A stretch of 6,695 nt of DNA, from positions 1 through 6,695 of the forward strand of contig JAADFV010000128.1 of NCBI GenBank assembly GCA_013152695.1. Direction: 5' to 3'. A program made the position numbers and the translations under genes. Shown here piece after piece: positions 1-6,118 of the stretch. The notes beneath the pieces are model-generated. The model searched no databases. It was not told the origin of the DNA and saw only the letters and a program-made list of their open reading frames with translations. The DNA comes from Chloroflexota bacterium. Its GTDB lineage: Bacteria > Chloroflexota > Anaerolineae > J102. The first letter of the stretch is position 1. Every line of letters begins with the position of its first letter.

Positions 1-2350
1 TAATGGGGTTGAGATAGCCGGATGCTGCGAAGGGAATACCAATGATGTTGTAAATGAACGCCCAGAAGAGATTCTGGCGAATGGTGCGCATGGTACCATG
101 ACTCAAGCGCAAAGCGCGGGGAACGCCTCGCAAGTCGCCACTCATGAGGGTGATATCCGCTGTTTCCATGGCAATGTCGGTTCCCGTGCCTAAGGCAATG
201 CCGATATCGGCCTGAGCGAGGGCAGGGGCATCATTGATGCCATCGCCCACCATGGCAACGAACTTGTCTTCTTGCTGCAAAGCCTTGACATGAGCCGCCT
301 TGTCCTGCGGGAGCACTTCTGCCAATACGCCGTCGATTCCGACTTGAGCAGCGATGACCTCGGCCGTGTTTTTGTTGTCGCCGGTCATCATGATGACCTC
401 CAGGCCGAGCTTGTGCATGGCGGTGACGGCCTCAGGCGAGCCTTCCTTGACGGTATCGGCCACGGCCAGCACCCCTGCGGGCGCACCATCGATGTTAACG
501 AGCATCGCCGTCTTGCCTTCCCTTTCCAGACGAGAGCGAATCTCCGTCAAGGCTGTGTCGGTGTTGAGACGAGCAGAACCGACCACAACCTCTCGTCCTT
601 CAACCCGAGCTTTGACGCCCGCGCCCGTGATCGCCTCGAAGGCATCGGGGTGAACGAGGGTAAGGCCCTGGGCTTTGGCGGCTTCGACAATGGCTTCGCC
701 CAGAGGATGCTCGGAGCCACGTTCGGCGCTGGCGGCAAGATAGAGCAGAGCCTGCTCGGGGCTGTAGCCATCGACTGAAACGGCTTGCCAGCCGGGAGCA
801 ACGACCACATCTGTGAGACGGGGCTTACCCTCGGTGAGCGTGCCTGTTTTATCGAGAACGATGGTCTGGATCGACTCGGCCCGTTCCAGTGATTCGCTGT
901 TGCGGAAGAGAATGCCGTGTTGGGCACCGCGCCCGGTGCCGACCATAATTGCCGTGGGGGTGGCCAGTCCCAAAGCACAGGGGCAGGCAATGACCAGCAC
1001 CGCCACAGCATTGATCAGGCTGCGGGTAAAACCGGCATCACCGATGAAAAGCCAGGCGAAAAAGGTGAGAAAAGCGATGGCAATGACCACGGGTACAAAG
1101 ACGCCGGCAACCTTATCGGCCAGGCGTTGAATAGGCGCCTTCGAGCCCTGGGCTTCTTCGACGAGACGAATGATCTGGGCGAGAGCAGTTTCTCGGCCCA
1201 CCCGCGTGGCCTGAATGCGCAGCAAACCCTGTTTGTTGAGGGTGGCGCCAATGACCTGATCGCCAGGCGTCTTATCGACAGGAATCGACTCACCTGTCAG
1301 CATGGATTCGTCCACGGCACTTTGCCCCGAAAGCACGACCCCATCTACAGGGATCTTCTCGCCCGGGCGAACGATAACGATATCGCCTACGCGCACCTGG
1401 GCAACAGGCACATCGATTTCCTCACCATCACGTTCGACCCGTGCCGTCTTCGCACGCAAACCCATCAGGGCTTTGATTGCTTCGGAGGTAGCGCCTTTGG
1501 CCTTTGCTTCCAGAAACTTACCGAGACGAATCAAGGTGATAATCACGGCGGCAGTTTCGAAATAAACATGATCGCCGAGAGCAAAGCCGAAAGCATTGCC
1601 GAGAATCACGGCAACGCTGTAAAAATAGGCCGCCGAGGAGCCCATGGCAATGAGAACATCCATGTTGGCGGCGCCATTTTTCAGGGCCTTGTAACCATTG
1701 ACATAGTAGTCGCGACCGACATAGAATTGCACCGGTGTGGCCAAAGCCCACATCAGCCAGTTGAGCCAGGGCGCATGAGCCCAGGCGCCCAACAAGCCAA
1801 AGTCACGGCTCATGGAGATGAGGAAGAGAGGGATGGTGATGATCAAACCGGTCTTGAGCAAGTGCTTTTGCCGATCGATCTCCCCCTGCCGTGCCTGACG
1901 CTCGGCATCCTCACTGTCTTCCGCCCCCTCCGTTTCGATAACATGGTAGCCCAAGTCTTCCACCAGTGCCTTCATTGCCTCAGTGTCGACCATGGCCGGA
2001 TTGTAAACCACCGAGGCTTTTTCGGTGGCAAGATTGACGACCACATTGTCGATACCGGGTAGGCGTTTGAGATTACGCTCGATGGTCGTGGAACAGTTGG
2101 CGCAGGTCATGCCGGCGATGGGTAGTTCGACTTTCGCCTCGGCCACGTGATAGCCCAGTTCTTCGATGAGATTGTTGATTTGCTCTGGAGCCACCACGCT
2201 CGGATCGAAGATAACGCGGGCACGTTCTGTGGCCAAATTGACAGATGCCTCCTCCACACCTTGCATACGTTTGAGATTGCGTTCGATGGTTGTGGAGCAG
2301 TTGGCACAGGTCATGCCGGTGATGGGCAGGATGAGTTGTTGTTCGGTCAT
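1..2350 (-). CDS. copA: Copper-exporting P1B-type ATPase CopA, C-terminus cut by window edge
   Basis: This is an inner-membrane pump that exports Cu(I) using ATP. The window shows 783 codons; the reading frame runs off base 1, and only the last membrane helix (normally with a MxxSS motif) and the tail should be missing. Two N-terminal heavy-metal-associated domains each carry GMTCANC (Cys15/Cys18 and Cys83/Cys86). The core then has [11 protein letters not shown] (from 229), the actuator motif TGES (352-355), the membrane copper site CPC (456-458), the phosphorylation site DKTGTLTE (Asp500), the P1B-specific HP (His548-Pro549), GDGINDAP (from 702) and the YN pair of the seventh helix (767-768). 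CPC plus YN indicates the Cu(I) subgroup, not Zn/Cd. The ATG at 2350 lies just before the first HMA domain. No Shine-Dalgarno is visible upstream (CTCCCCTTCAATT precedes the ATG). The gene follows copZ by 48 bases and should be co-transcribed from the csoR promoter. Confidence 0.98.
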   Translation of the reverse strand, partial: MTEQQLILPITGMTCANCSTTIERNLKRMQGVEEASVNLATERARVIFDPSVVAPEQINNLIEELGYHVAEAKVELPIAGMTCANCSTTIERNLKRLPGIDNVVVNLATEKASVVYNPAMVDTEAMKALVEDLGYHVIETEGAEDSEDAERQARQGEIDRQKHLLKTGLIITIPLFLISMSRDFGLLGAWAHAPWLNWLMWALATPVQFYVGRDYYVNGYKALKNGAANMDVLIAMGSSAAYFYSVAVILGNAFGFALGDHVYFETAAVIITLIRLGKFLEAKAKGATSEAIKALMGLRAKTARVERDGEEIDVPVAQVRVGDIVIVRPGEKIPVDGVVLSGQSAVDESMLTGESIPVDKTPGDQVIGATLNKQGLLRIQATRVGRETALAQIIRLVEEAQGSKAPIQRLADKVAGVFVPVVIAIAFLTFFAWLFIGDAGFTRSLINAVAVLVIACPCALGLATPTAIMVGTGRGAQHGILFRNSESLERAESIQTIVLDKTGTLTEGKPRLTDVVVAPGWQAVSVDGYSPEQALLYLAASAERGSEHPLGEAIVEAAKAQGLTLVHPDAFEAITGAGVKARVEGREVVVGSARLNTDTALTEIRSRLEREGKTAMLVNIDGAPAGVLAVADTVKEGSPEAVTAMHKLGLEVIMMTGDNKNTAEVIAAQVGIDGVLAEVLPQDKAAHVKALQQEDKFVAMVGDGINDAPALAQADIGIALGTGTDIAMETADITLMSGDLRGVPRALRLSHGTMRTIRQNLFWAFIYNIIGIPFAASGYLNPI
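2064..2329 (-). repeat. Tandem HMA-domain duplication inside copA
   Basis: Bases 2064-2125 and 2268-2329 are 62-base direct copies, 204 bases (68 codons) apart, with about 7 mismatches. All the mismatches I find are in third codon positions. They encode the two GMTCANC metal-binding loops and the helix after them, so the two domains match at 19 of 20 residues here. Further along the domains the copies differ much more. This fits an internal duplication with strong selection or gene conversion on the metal-binding part. Confidence 0.85.
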
Positions 2351-2398
2351 AATTGAAGGGGAGTACGGGCTAAAAAGTCGATGAAAGAGAGATGCATG

Positions 2399-2602
2399 TT
2401 AGTTTGTAGGGGCGTAGCCGGCTTCGGCCAGGGCCGCGCGCGCTTTTTCCAGAGCGGCATCGGAAGTGTATTCGACGAGGACGGTCTGGCTGCCGACGTT
2501 TCCCTCGATATAGGTCACGCCATCCACAAATTTGAGCTCGCGCTGGATGGACATGAGGCAATGATGGCAAGAAATTGTGGGAATCGTGAAGGTTGTTTTC
2601 AT
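2399..2602 (-). CDS. copZ: CopZ-like copper chaperone (single HMA domain)
   Basis: A 67-residue cytosolic protein made of one heavy-metal-associated domain (beta-alpha-beta-beta-alpha-beta, the usual length of CopZ). CopZ proteins bind Cu(I) through CxxC and hand it to the HMA domains of CopA and to CsoR. The metal loop here is TISCHHC, with Cys12 and Cys15; the two residues between are both His and the usual Gly-Met before the loop is absent. The rest (LMSIQRELK, then EGNVGSQTVLVEY, ending AEAGYAPTN) fits the fold. The start is supported by AGGAG at 2611-2615, eight bases before the ATG. It lies 39 bases after csoR and 48 before copA, a standard csoR-copZ-copA order. The copper assignment rests mainly on the neighbours; the domain alone would also allow other soft metals. 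Confidence 0.92.
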   Translation of the reverse strand: MKTTFTIPTISCHHCLMSIQRELKFVDGVTYIEGNVGSQTVLVEYTSDAALEKARAALAEAGYAPTN

Positions 2603-2641
2603 GGAATAGGCTCCTATGGGGTTAGTATGATGGATGGGATT

Positions 2642-2926
2642 TCAACGTTGCAGTTTTGTCGAGGCATCGAAGATGTTGATGATTTCGCCGATCACACGTT
2701 CTCGTTCTACGTTGTCTTCAGAACGAATGGCTGTGGTAACACAGGTTTCGAGATGATTTTCTAAAATCAGGGCATTGATGCGATCGAGTGCTTTTTGTAC
2801 AGCTTTGATTTGTTTCATGATGTCGATGCAATAAGCATCCTCCGCCACCATGCGTTCAATGCCGCGCACATGACCTTGAACGCTGCGGAGGCGATTGGTA
2901 ACATCTTTTTTGATAGCTTGTTGCAT
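2642..2926 (-). CDS. csoR: Copper-sensing transcriptional repressor CsoR
   Basis: A 94-residue all-helical repressor of the CsoR/RcnR (DUF156) family. It binds its operator without metal and lets go when Cu(I) binds. The family signature NRLRSVQGHVRGIERMV is at residues 11-27. The Cu(I) ligands are all present: Cys33 in AYCIDI, and His58 and Cys62 in ENHLETCV. Their spacing (25 and 4) is identical to Cys36-His61-Cys65 of Mycobacterium CsoR, and there is no His-rich N-terminus as in RcnR, so copper is the likely signal. I chose the ATG at 2926 because the family domain begins within a few residues; a GTG at 2980 in the same frame would add 18 residues of non-family sequence. Neither start has a clear Shine-Dalgarno. 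The gene is first in its operon, about 140 bases after the promoter, and is probably autoregulated. Confidence 0.96.
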   Translation of the reverse strand: MQQAIKKDVTNRLRSVQGHVRGIERMVAEDAYCIDIMKQIKAVQKALDRINALILENHLETCVTTAIRSEDNVERERVIGEIINIFDASTKLQR

Positions 2927-3041
2927 AGGACAAATTCGGAGTCGAGATTGCGGATTTGAGGCCGGTCGAGCGGCCGGCACCAGTTGTCGTTTTTCGTGTG
3001 ATCGTGGTGCGATAGGTGCTCGCTTAGCTTATTCGATATGC

Positions 3042-3066
3042 ACCCCCTCCCCAGGGGGGTAGGGGT
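3042..3066 (-). promoter_or_regulatory. Putative CsoR operator (G/C-tract inverted repeat)
   Basis: On the plus strand the site reads ACCCCCTCCCC, AGG, GGGGTAGGGGT: two 11-base arms around a 3-base spacer, matching at 9 of 11 positions. CsoR-family operators are GC-rich inverted repeats with runs of C and G, as seen here. The site starts at the predicted transcription start of csoR, so a bound repressor would block initiation. Identification as the CsoR site is inference from sequence style and position. Confidence 0.8.
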
Positions 3067-3070
3067 CTGC

Positions 3071-3099
3071 ATCATAACTGAAGCCCTTGTCTTTGTCAA
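3071..3099 (-). promoter_or_regulatory. Sigma-70-type promoter of csoR-copZ-copA
   Basis: On the minus strand a perfect -35 box TTGACA (3099-3094) is followed by exactly 17 bases and a -10 box TATGAT (3076-3071), one mismatch from consensus. The start point is predicted near 3066-3067, at the edge of the G/C-tract inverted repeat. A promoter this strong needs a repressor, which fits CsoR control. Confidence 0.88.
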
Positions 3100-3139
3100 A
3101 TCTCAGAAGCTGATTTTGTCATCACCCTACCGCTCTTGA

Positions 3140-3328
3140 GCTACGCACAGTCCATCTATAACCCGGAAAATCTGTAAACCGGAAAACCGGGATGGCGCGG
3201 CTTCACCCACAACCGGCCTAGTTTTCTGGGTTACTGGTTTACCGGGCTACACGTGATCTGTGTGCATTTTATTTTCATCATGATGGCGTGCGTAGCGCGC
3301 ACCGTAGATCTGATTTGAATGCTACGCA
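3140..3328. repeat. Three copies of gctacgca / tgcgtagc
   Basis: The 8-mer GCTACGCA occurs at 3140-3147 and 3321-3328 and in inverted form at 3289-3296. The first and the inverted copy extend to 9 bases (gctacgcac at 3140-3148, gtgcgtagc at 3288-3296) and flank the large inverted repeat. The inverted copy and the last one form an 8-base stem with a 24-base loop. This could be the worn ends of a small non-coding element, but no target-site duplication is visible. Confidence 0.45.
3162..3246. repeat. Imperfect 34-base inverted repeat (REP/MITE-like)
   Basis: Left arm 3162-3195 begins CCCGGAAAATCTGTAAACC; right arm 3213-3246 ends GGTTTACCGGG. The left arm aligns with the reverse complement of the right at roughly 24 of 34 positions without gaps, with a 17-base loop. 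The left arm also holds a short direct repeat (CCGGAAAA at 3163 and 3179). As RNA it would form a long interrupted hairpin. It looks like a dispersed extragenic palindrome, which only a genome-wide search could show. Confidence 0.6.
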
Positions 3329-3390
3329 AAAGCTGAGGCCGCCGTGGTCAGGAGAAGCGAATGTCTAAACCCGAAGCCCTACCATCCCCC

Positions 3391-3436
3391 AAAAAGCAGC
3401 AATCCGGCTAACCATTTTCGTAGTTAGCCGGATTGC
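3391..3436 (-). terminator. Rho-independent terminator after the rhodanese operon
   Basis: Bases 3399-3412 (gcaatccggctaac) and 3423-3436 (gttagccggattgc) are perfect 14-base inverted arms around a 10-base loop. On the minus strand the stem is followed by TGC and then TTTTT (3395-3391), the layout of an intrinsic terminator. There is no T-run on the plus-strand side. It lies about 147 bases past the rhodanese stop and would shield the copper promoter from read-through. Confidence 0.8.
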
Positions 3437-3554
3437 GCACCCCAAAGCATTAGGAGGCTATCCCTATGAAGGGAAGACCAGCAACGTGCGGAGGCATCCA
3501 CACACTATTCCATTAGATGCAAGGGGTAAGGGATGGTTACATGTTTCACACCCA

Positions 3555-3576
3555 ATTTCGAGAAAATTCTCGAAAT
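3555..3576 (-). terminator. Perfect palindrome directly after the rhodanese stop
   Basis: Arms atttcgagaa and ttctcgaaat (10 bases each) are separated by only two bases, so the RNA would form a stem of about 9 pairs with a 4-base loop. It begins six bases after the stop codon. No T-run follows on the minus strand, so it is a weak terminator candidate or a 3'-end stabilising hairpin in front of the stronger terminator at 3391-3436. Confidence 0.45.
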
Positions 3577-3582
3577 CTCGAA

Positions 3583-4020
3583 CTACTTTTCGACCTTGTA
3601 GCCTTGCTGCTCCCAGGCAACCATTCCGCCTAGCATGTTGTGGACATGCTCGTAGCCTTGCTGGCGCAGAAAACTGGCAGCACGGCGGCTGCGGTTGCCG
3701 GAATGGCAGACGGTGATGATGGTTTTGTCGCGTGGGATGTCGCTAAGGCGGTCGGGCAGAGTGCCCAAAGGAACAAGGGTGACACCAGGAATATGGCCTT
3801 CGTCGTATTCGAACTGCTCACGTACATCGAGAATGATAACATCGTCCCGATTCAGCAAGGGTAAGACGTCACTGGGCTGAATATCGGCGGGCAGAGTATC
3901 GAGATTCTCGAGGGTGGGTGTGGCCGTAGGGCTTTGAGCAGAGCTGCAGGCAGCCACGCTCAACAACAAGAGAAGAATAGCGAGGAGGAGGAAGGGTAAA
4001 ACCTGTTTTCGGGAGTTCAT
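3583..4020 (-). CDS. Rhodanese-domain lipoprotein
   Basis: A 145-residue exported protein. Residues 1-25 form a lipoprotein signal peptide: charged start (MNSRK), a Leu-rich core, and the lipobox VAAC with Cys25 as the lipidated residue. A Ser/Thr/Pro linker follows (about 26-37), then a single rhodanese domain: LDVRE (64-68), EGHIPGV (75-81) and the active-site loop beginning at Cys105 (CHSGNRS). Rhodaneses carry sulfane sulfur or related thiol chemistry on that Cys; the natural substrate of membrane-anchored single-domain versions is generally not known. It should sit on the outer face of the cytoplasmic membrane. It starts five bases after the lgt stop, and no Shine-Dalgarno is visible (the upstream strand is C-rich), so translation may depend on ribosomes finishing lgt. 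Lgt would lipidate it. Confidence 0.94.
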   Translation of the reverse strand: MNSRKQVLPFLLLAILLLLLSVAACSSAQSPTATPTLENLDTLPADIQPSDVLPLLNRDDVIILDVREQFEYDEGHIPGVTLVPLGTLPDRLSDIPRDKTIITVCHSGNRSRRAASFLRQQGYEHVHNMLGGMVAWEQQGYKVEK

Positions 4021-4025
4021 AACAG

Positions 4026-4868
4026 TCAGGAAGTGGAGGGAGCGGGTTTTCGGAAACGATGATTGTAGAGCAGGCCCAGGAGACCGAGTGCCATCGAGAT
4101 CAGGGAAATCACGGAAGCGGTCGGCAATGAGCCTAAAACCCAGGCGTCGGGACGGAAGAAAAGTTCGATCCAGAAGCGCCCTAAGGGATAGTAAATCATG
4201 TAAAAGAAGAGTAAGTCAGGGGTGCGGAGACGTTTGTCGAAGCGACGTACTAACCACAACATGATAAGAACACCGGCGATTGACCAGAGTGATTCATACA
4301 AAAATGTTGGGTGAAAGCGCGTTTCCGGGCCAACAGAACCGGCAGGGGGACAAAGAAAATTACCATAACGATGGTCACAGTCAATTTTAATACCCCAAGG
4401 AAGCTTGGTGGGGGGGCCGTACAGCTCTTGGTTGACGAAATTCCCCCAGCGGCCGATAGCCTGGCCCAGGAGAAGGCCCGGCGTCGCCAGGTCTATCCAT
4501 TCCCAAAAGCGCAGCTTGGCAAAATAAGTGTAGATCAGGATTCCTAAAGCACCACCAATCACACCCCCATAAATACCTAAGCCGGCAAAGCCACCGGTCT
4601 TCCAAAAGGCGATGATGTCGATGGGGTGCTCGCGGTAATAATCCCAGCCGATACCAACGGCTGGGGTCGAGAAGACATGGTAAAGACGGGCGCCGAGGAT
4701 GCCGAATAAAAGCGCCAGAGTCAGCATATTCCATACGTGATCGGGGTCTTGCCCTCGACGTTTGGCTACCCATGAAGCCGCATAGCCGCCCAGGAGGGCA
4801 CCCGTGACAATAATGATGCCATACCACTGTACCGGCCATGAGCCGATTCTAAATGCAACTGGGTCCAT
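4026..4868 (-). CDS. lgt: Prolipoprotein diacylglyceryl transferase Lgt
   Basis: A 280-residue multi-pass membrane enzyme of usual family length. It moves diacylglycerol from phosphatidylglycerol to the lipobox Cys of prolipoproteins, the first step of lipoprotein maturation. The Lgt signature is clear at residues 135-151 (GQAIGRWGNFVNQELYG), where Arg140 matches the essential Arg143 of E. coli. HPTFLYES (186-193) and GRFWIELFFRPDAW (230-243, with Arg231 as the probable second essential Arg) also fit. At the place where E. coli has His103 (HGGLIG), this protein has Tyr100 (YGGVIG), a change also known in other Lgts. A loop at about 163-184 carries two Cys (164, 173). The ATG at 4868 has GGAG six bases upstream. 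It follows the 387-residue gene by 84 bases and precedes the lipoprotein gene by five. Confidence 0.98.
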   Translation of the reverse strand: MDPVAFRIGSWPVQWYGIIIVTGALLGGYAASWVAKRRGQDPDHVWNMLTLALLFGILGARLYHVFSTPAVGIGWDYYREHPIDIIAFWKTGGFAGLGIYGGVIGGALGILIYTYFAKLRFWEWIDLATPGLLLGQAIGRWGNFVNQELYGPPTKLPWGIKIDCDHRYGNFLCPPAGSVGPETRFHPTFLYESLWSIAGVLIMLWLVRRFDKRLRTPDLLFFYMIYYPLGRFWIELFFRPDAWVLGSLPTASVISLISMALGLLGLLYNHRFRKPAPSTS

Positions 4869-4952
4869 AGTACACTCCGTTGAATGAAAGATAAGTCAGG
4901 TGATCGCCTGCTAAGGCGTGCAGACTATCGCAGTCTTGTTTGATTTGCAAGT
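4869..4952 (-). other. Gap between the 387-residue gene and lgt
   Basis: Besides the lgt ribosome binding site (GGAG at 4875-4878), this gap contains a 5-base stem with a 5-base loop (agact/agtct, 4922-4936) and a near-palindrome caggtgatcgcctg (4897-4910). Neither has a T-run. A weak promoter is possible (TTGCAA, 17 bases, TAGTCT on the minus strand), but the -10 box is poor. The gap neither proves nor excludes a separate lgt transcript. Confidence 0.3.
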
Positions 4953-6116
4953 TTATGTTGGGTTGGGTGGTGTAAATGATGAGGGCGACGAAGGCGGGGG
5001 AGGAGCATCGCCGGCGACATTAAGGCGCGCTTTGAGTGTTCCTCGCACGCCACGTACGCGATCAAAAAAGGCATACCGATCCGAGTCGATATGGTCATAA
5101 GCACTATAAAGAATGTAGCCTTCCAGGCCCAGATAAGCTCCGGCAACGAGAAGGGGAGCCGCTGTGTAGGTCGTTACCACGCCCAGAGCTTTAACGATAG
5201 CCAGGCCCTTGACCACAACATCAGCGATCTTCATACGCCCCTCGAAACTGCCTTGTAAGGCGGCAATCTCCTGTGCTGTTCTGAGCAGCACAGCCGCGTC
5301 TCCTTGATAGTTGCCAATCCAGCTTTTGCTTTCATCGATCACATCATCGATCTTCAGGAATTTTACAACGAGTTGGGCAATGAATTCCTCGCCTGAAATC
5401 GACTCCAGCAACTCGGTGACGCCACGCCGCACCATCTCTTCGCCTCCGGGCCCCAATAGCAGACTAATTTTTTCATTCGCGCGAACCACATACTGAACGG
5501 CGGACTCAATGACATTGCTGGCTCCTTCCTTCAGCCAGGACCCCATATCCAGCCCTACGGTTTCTGCCGCCTCTTTGACCACAGCAAAATCCATGGCCAA
5601 GAGGTTGGCGATGGTATCCGTACTGGCGTCGATCGTGCCTGACTGCACGGCATGCAGGCATTTGTAGGCAGCCGCCTGCAATTCCAGCTGATTCTGGCCA
5701 CGATAACCAGGGAGGGGGGCGGGGGCCAGTAGCCGCTCGGGCTCAGCCAGAGCTTGCTGGATCAGCCTTTCATAGCCACTCAAGGTGAAAGGACGTGCAC
5801 CTCTGGCAACTGAGGGTTCTGCTTGTGGGGGTTGTAGGAGGCGTTCGGCAATGGCAAGATCGGCCGCGGCCGCGGCCAGGAGACGTATTTCCGCACGACT
5901 GCGCTGATAGGCATCGGTGGCTTCCACCCATTCTTGACGCAACTCCTCCTGCAAGGCCGTGCTCTTGTCCAAGAAAGCTTCCACAGCCTCGATTTGAGAG
6001 TCGGAAAAAGGAGCTGCCGGGCGTGTTGCTTCACCGGCGCGTGTGATCTCGTCTGCGGGTGTCAGTAACTGGCTGAGGGCAGCGAGGTAGGTCGGTAATA
6101 CGGATTCTGTTGCCAT
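4953..6116 (-). CDS. Unrecognised 387-residue protein with one C-terminal hydrophobic segment
   Basis: I do not recognise the family. There is no signal peptide. Residues 1-100 are mostly helical, charged and Ala/Glu-rich (for example 38-98, which could form a coiled coil). A Pro-rich break follows (about 95-140), then a helical middle (141-300) with a conspicuous GPGGEE at 222-227. A hydrophobic stretch at about 303-339 could span the membrane once or twice or form a buried hairpin. The end (371-386) is a Pro/Ser-rich tail. There is one Cys (153) and no nucleotide-binding or catalytic motif that I can see. The start is well supported: GGAGG lies ten bases upstream, inside the end of the metallopeptidase gene, whose stop is only two bases away, so the two are almost surely co-translated. 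A membrane-associated or bilayer-interacting role is possible from the composition only. Confidence 0.88.
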   Translation of the reverse strand: MATESVLPTYLAALSQLLTPADEITRAGEATRPAAPFSDSQIEAVEAFLDKSTALQEELRQEWVEATDAYQRSRAEIRLLAAAAADLAIAERLLQPPQAEPSVARGARPFTLSGYERLIQQALAEPERLLAPAPLPGYRGQNQLELQAAAYKCLHAVQSGTIDASTDTIANLLAMDFAVVKEAAETVGLDMGSWLKEGASNVIESAVQYVVRANEKISLLLGPGGEEMVRRGVTELLESISGEEFIAQLVVKFLKIDDVIDESKSWIGNYQGDAAVLLRTAQEIAALQGSFEGRMKIADVVVKGLAIVKALGVVTTYTAAPLLVAGAYLGLEGYILYSAYDHIDSDRYAFFDRVRGVRGTLKARLNVAGDAPPPPSSPSSFTPPNPT

Positions 6117-6118
6117 TT

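Larger units (their letters stand above)
3100..3582. other. Intergenic region of 483 bases, no convincing gene
   Basis: This stretch separates the rhodanese gene from the copper promoter. It contains the repeats and hairpins listed separately. I see no protein family, tRNA or CRISPR array. Two plus-strand mini-ORFs have good ribosome binding sites: ATG 3361 to stop 3411 (16 residues, starting MSKPEALPSP, with AGGAG six bases upstream) and ATG 3466 to stop 3516 (16 residues, starting MKGRPATCGG, with AGGAGG seven bases upstream). They have no homology I recognise and no clear promoter, so they are not called as genes. Confidence 0.7.

Noticed and set aside
272..778. Plus-strand open frame antisense to the copA nucleotide-binding region
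   Set aside because: Same reason: a shadow of the conserved DKTGT to GDGIND part of copA on the other strand.
917..2062. Long plus-strand open frame (381 codons) antisense to copA
   Set aside because: It lies wholly over the well-supported copA frame, its translation is rich in His, Gly and Asp with no domain, and its openness follows from copA codon usage.
2927..2980. GTG at 2980 as the csoR start
   Set aside because: It would add 18 residues (starting MPAARPASNP) with no family match, and it has no Shine-Dalgarno. The ATG at 2926 places the conserved domain normally.
2815..3099. Minus-strand open frame overlapping csoR and its promoter
   Set aside because: It is out of frame with csoR, starts inside the -35 box and runs through the operator; no family resemblance.
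3399..3436. Integron attC-like recombination site
   Set aside because: The AAC and GTT ends face the loop, not the outside, and the flanking bases do not fit RYYYAAC/GTTRRRY. The T-run makes a terminator the better reading.
3486..3716. Plus-strand open frame of 76 codons running into the rhodanese gene
   Set aside because: Its second half is antisense to the rhodanese coding region, and no ribosome binding site or homology is visible.
4387..4839. Second minus-strand frame within lgt
   Set aside because: Out-of-frame shadow of lgt; its translation is Arg/Trp/Cys-rich and has no membrane pattern.
4897..4936. Terminator between the 387-residue gene and lgt
   Set aside because: The stems are only about five pairs and no T-run follows, so read-through into lgt is more likely.
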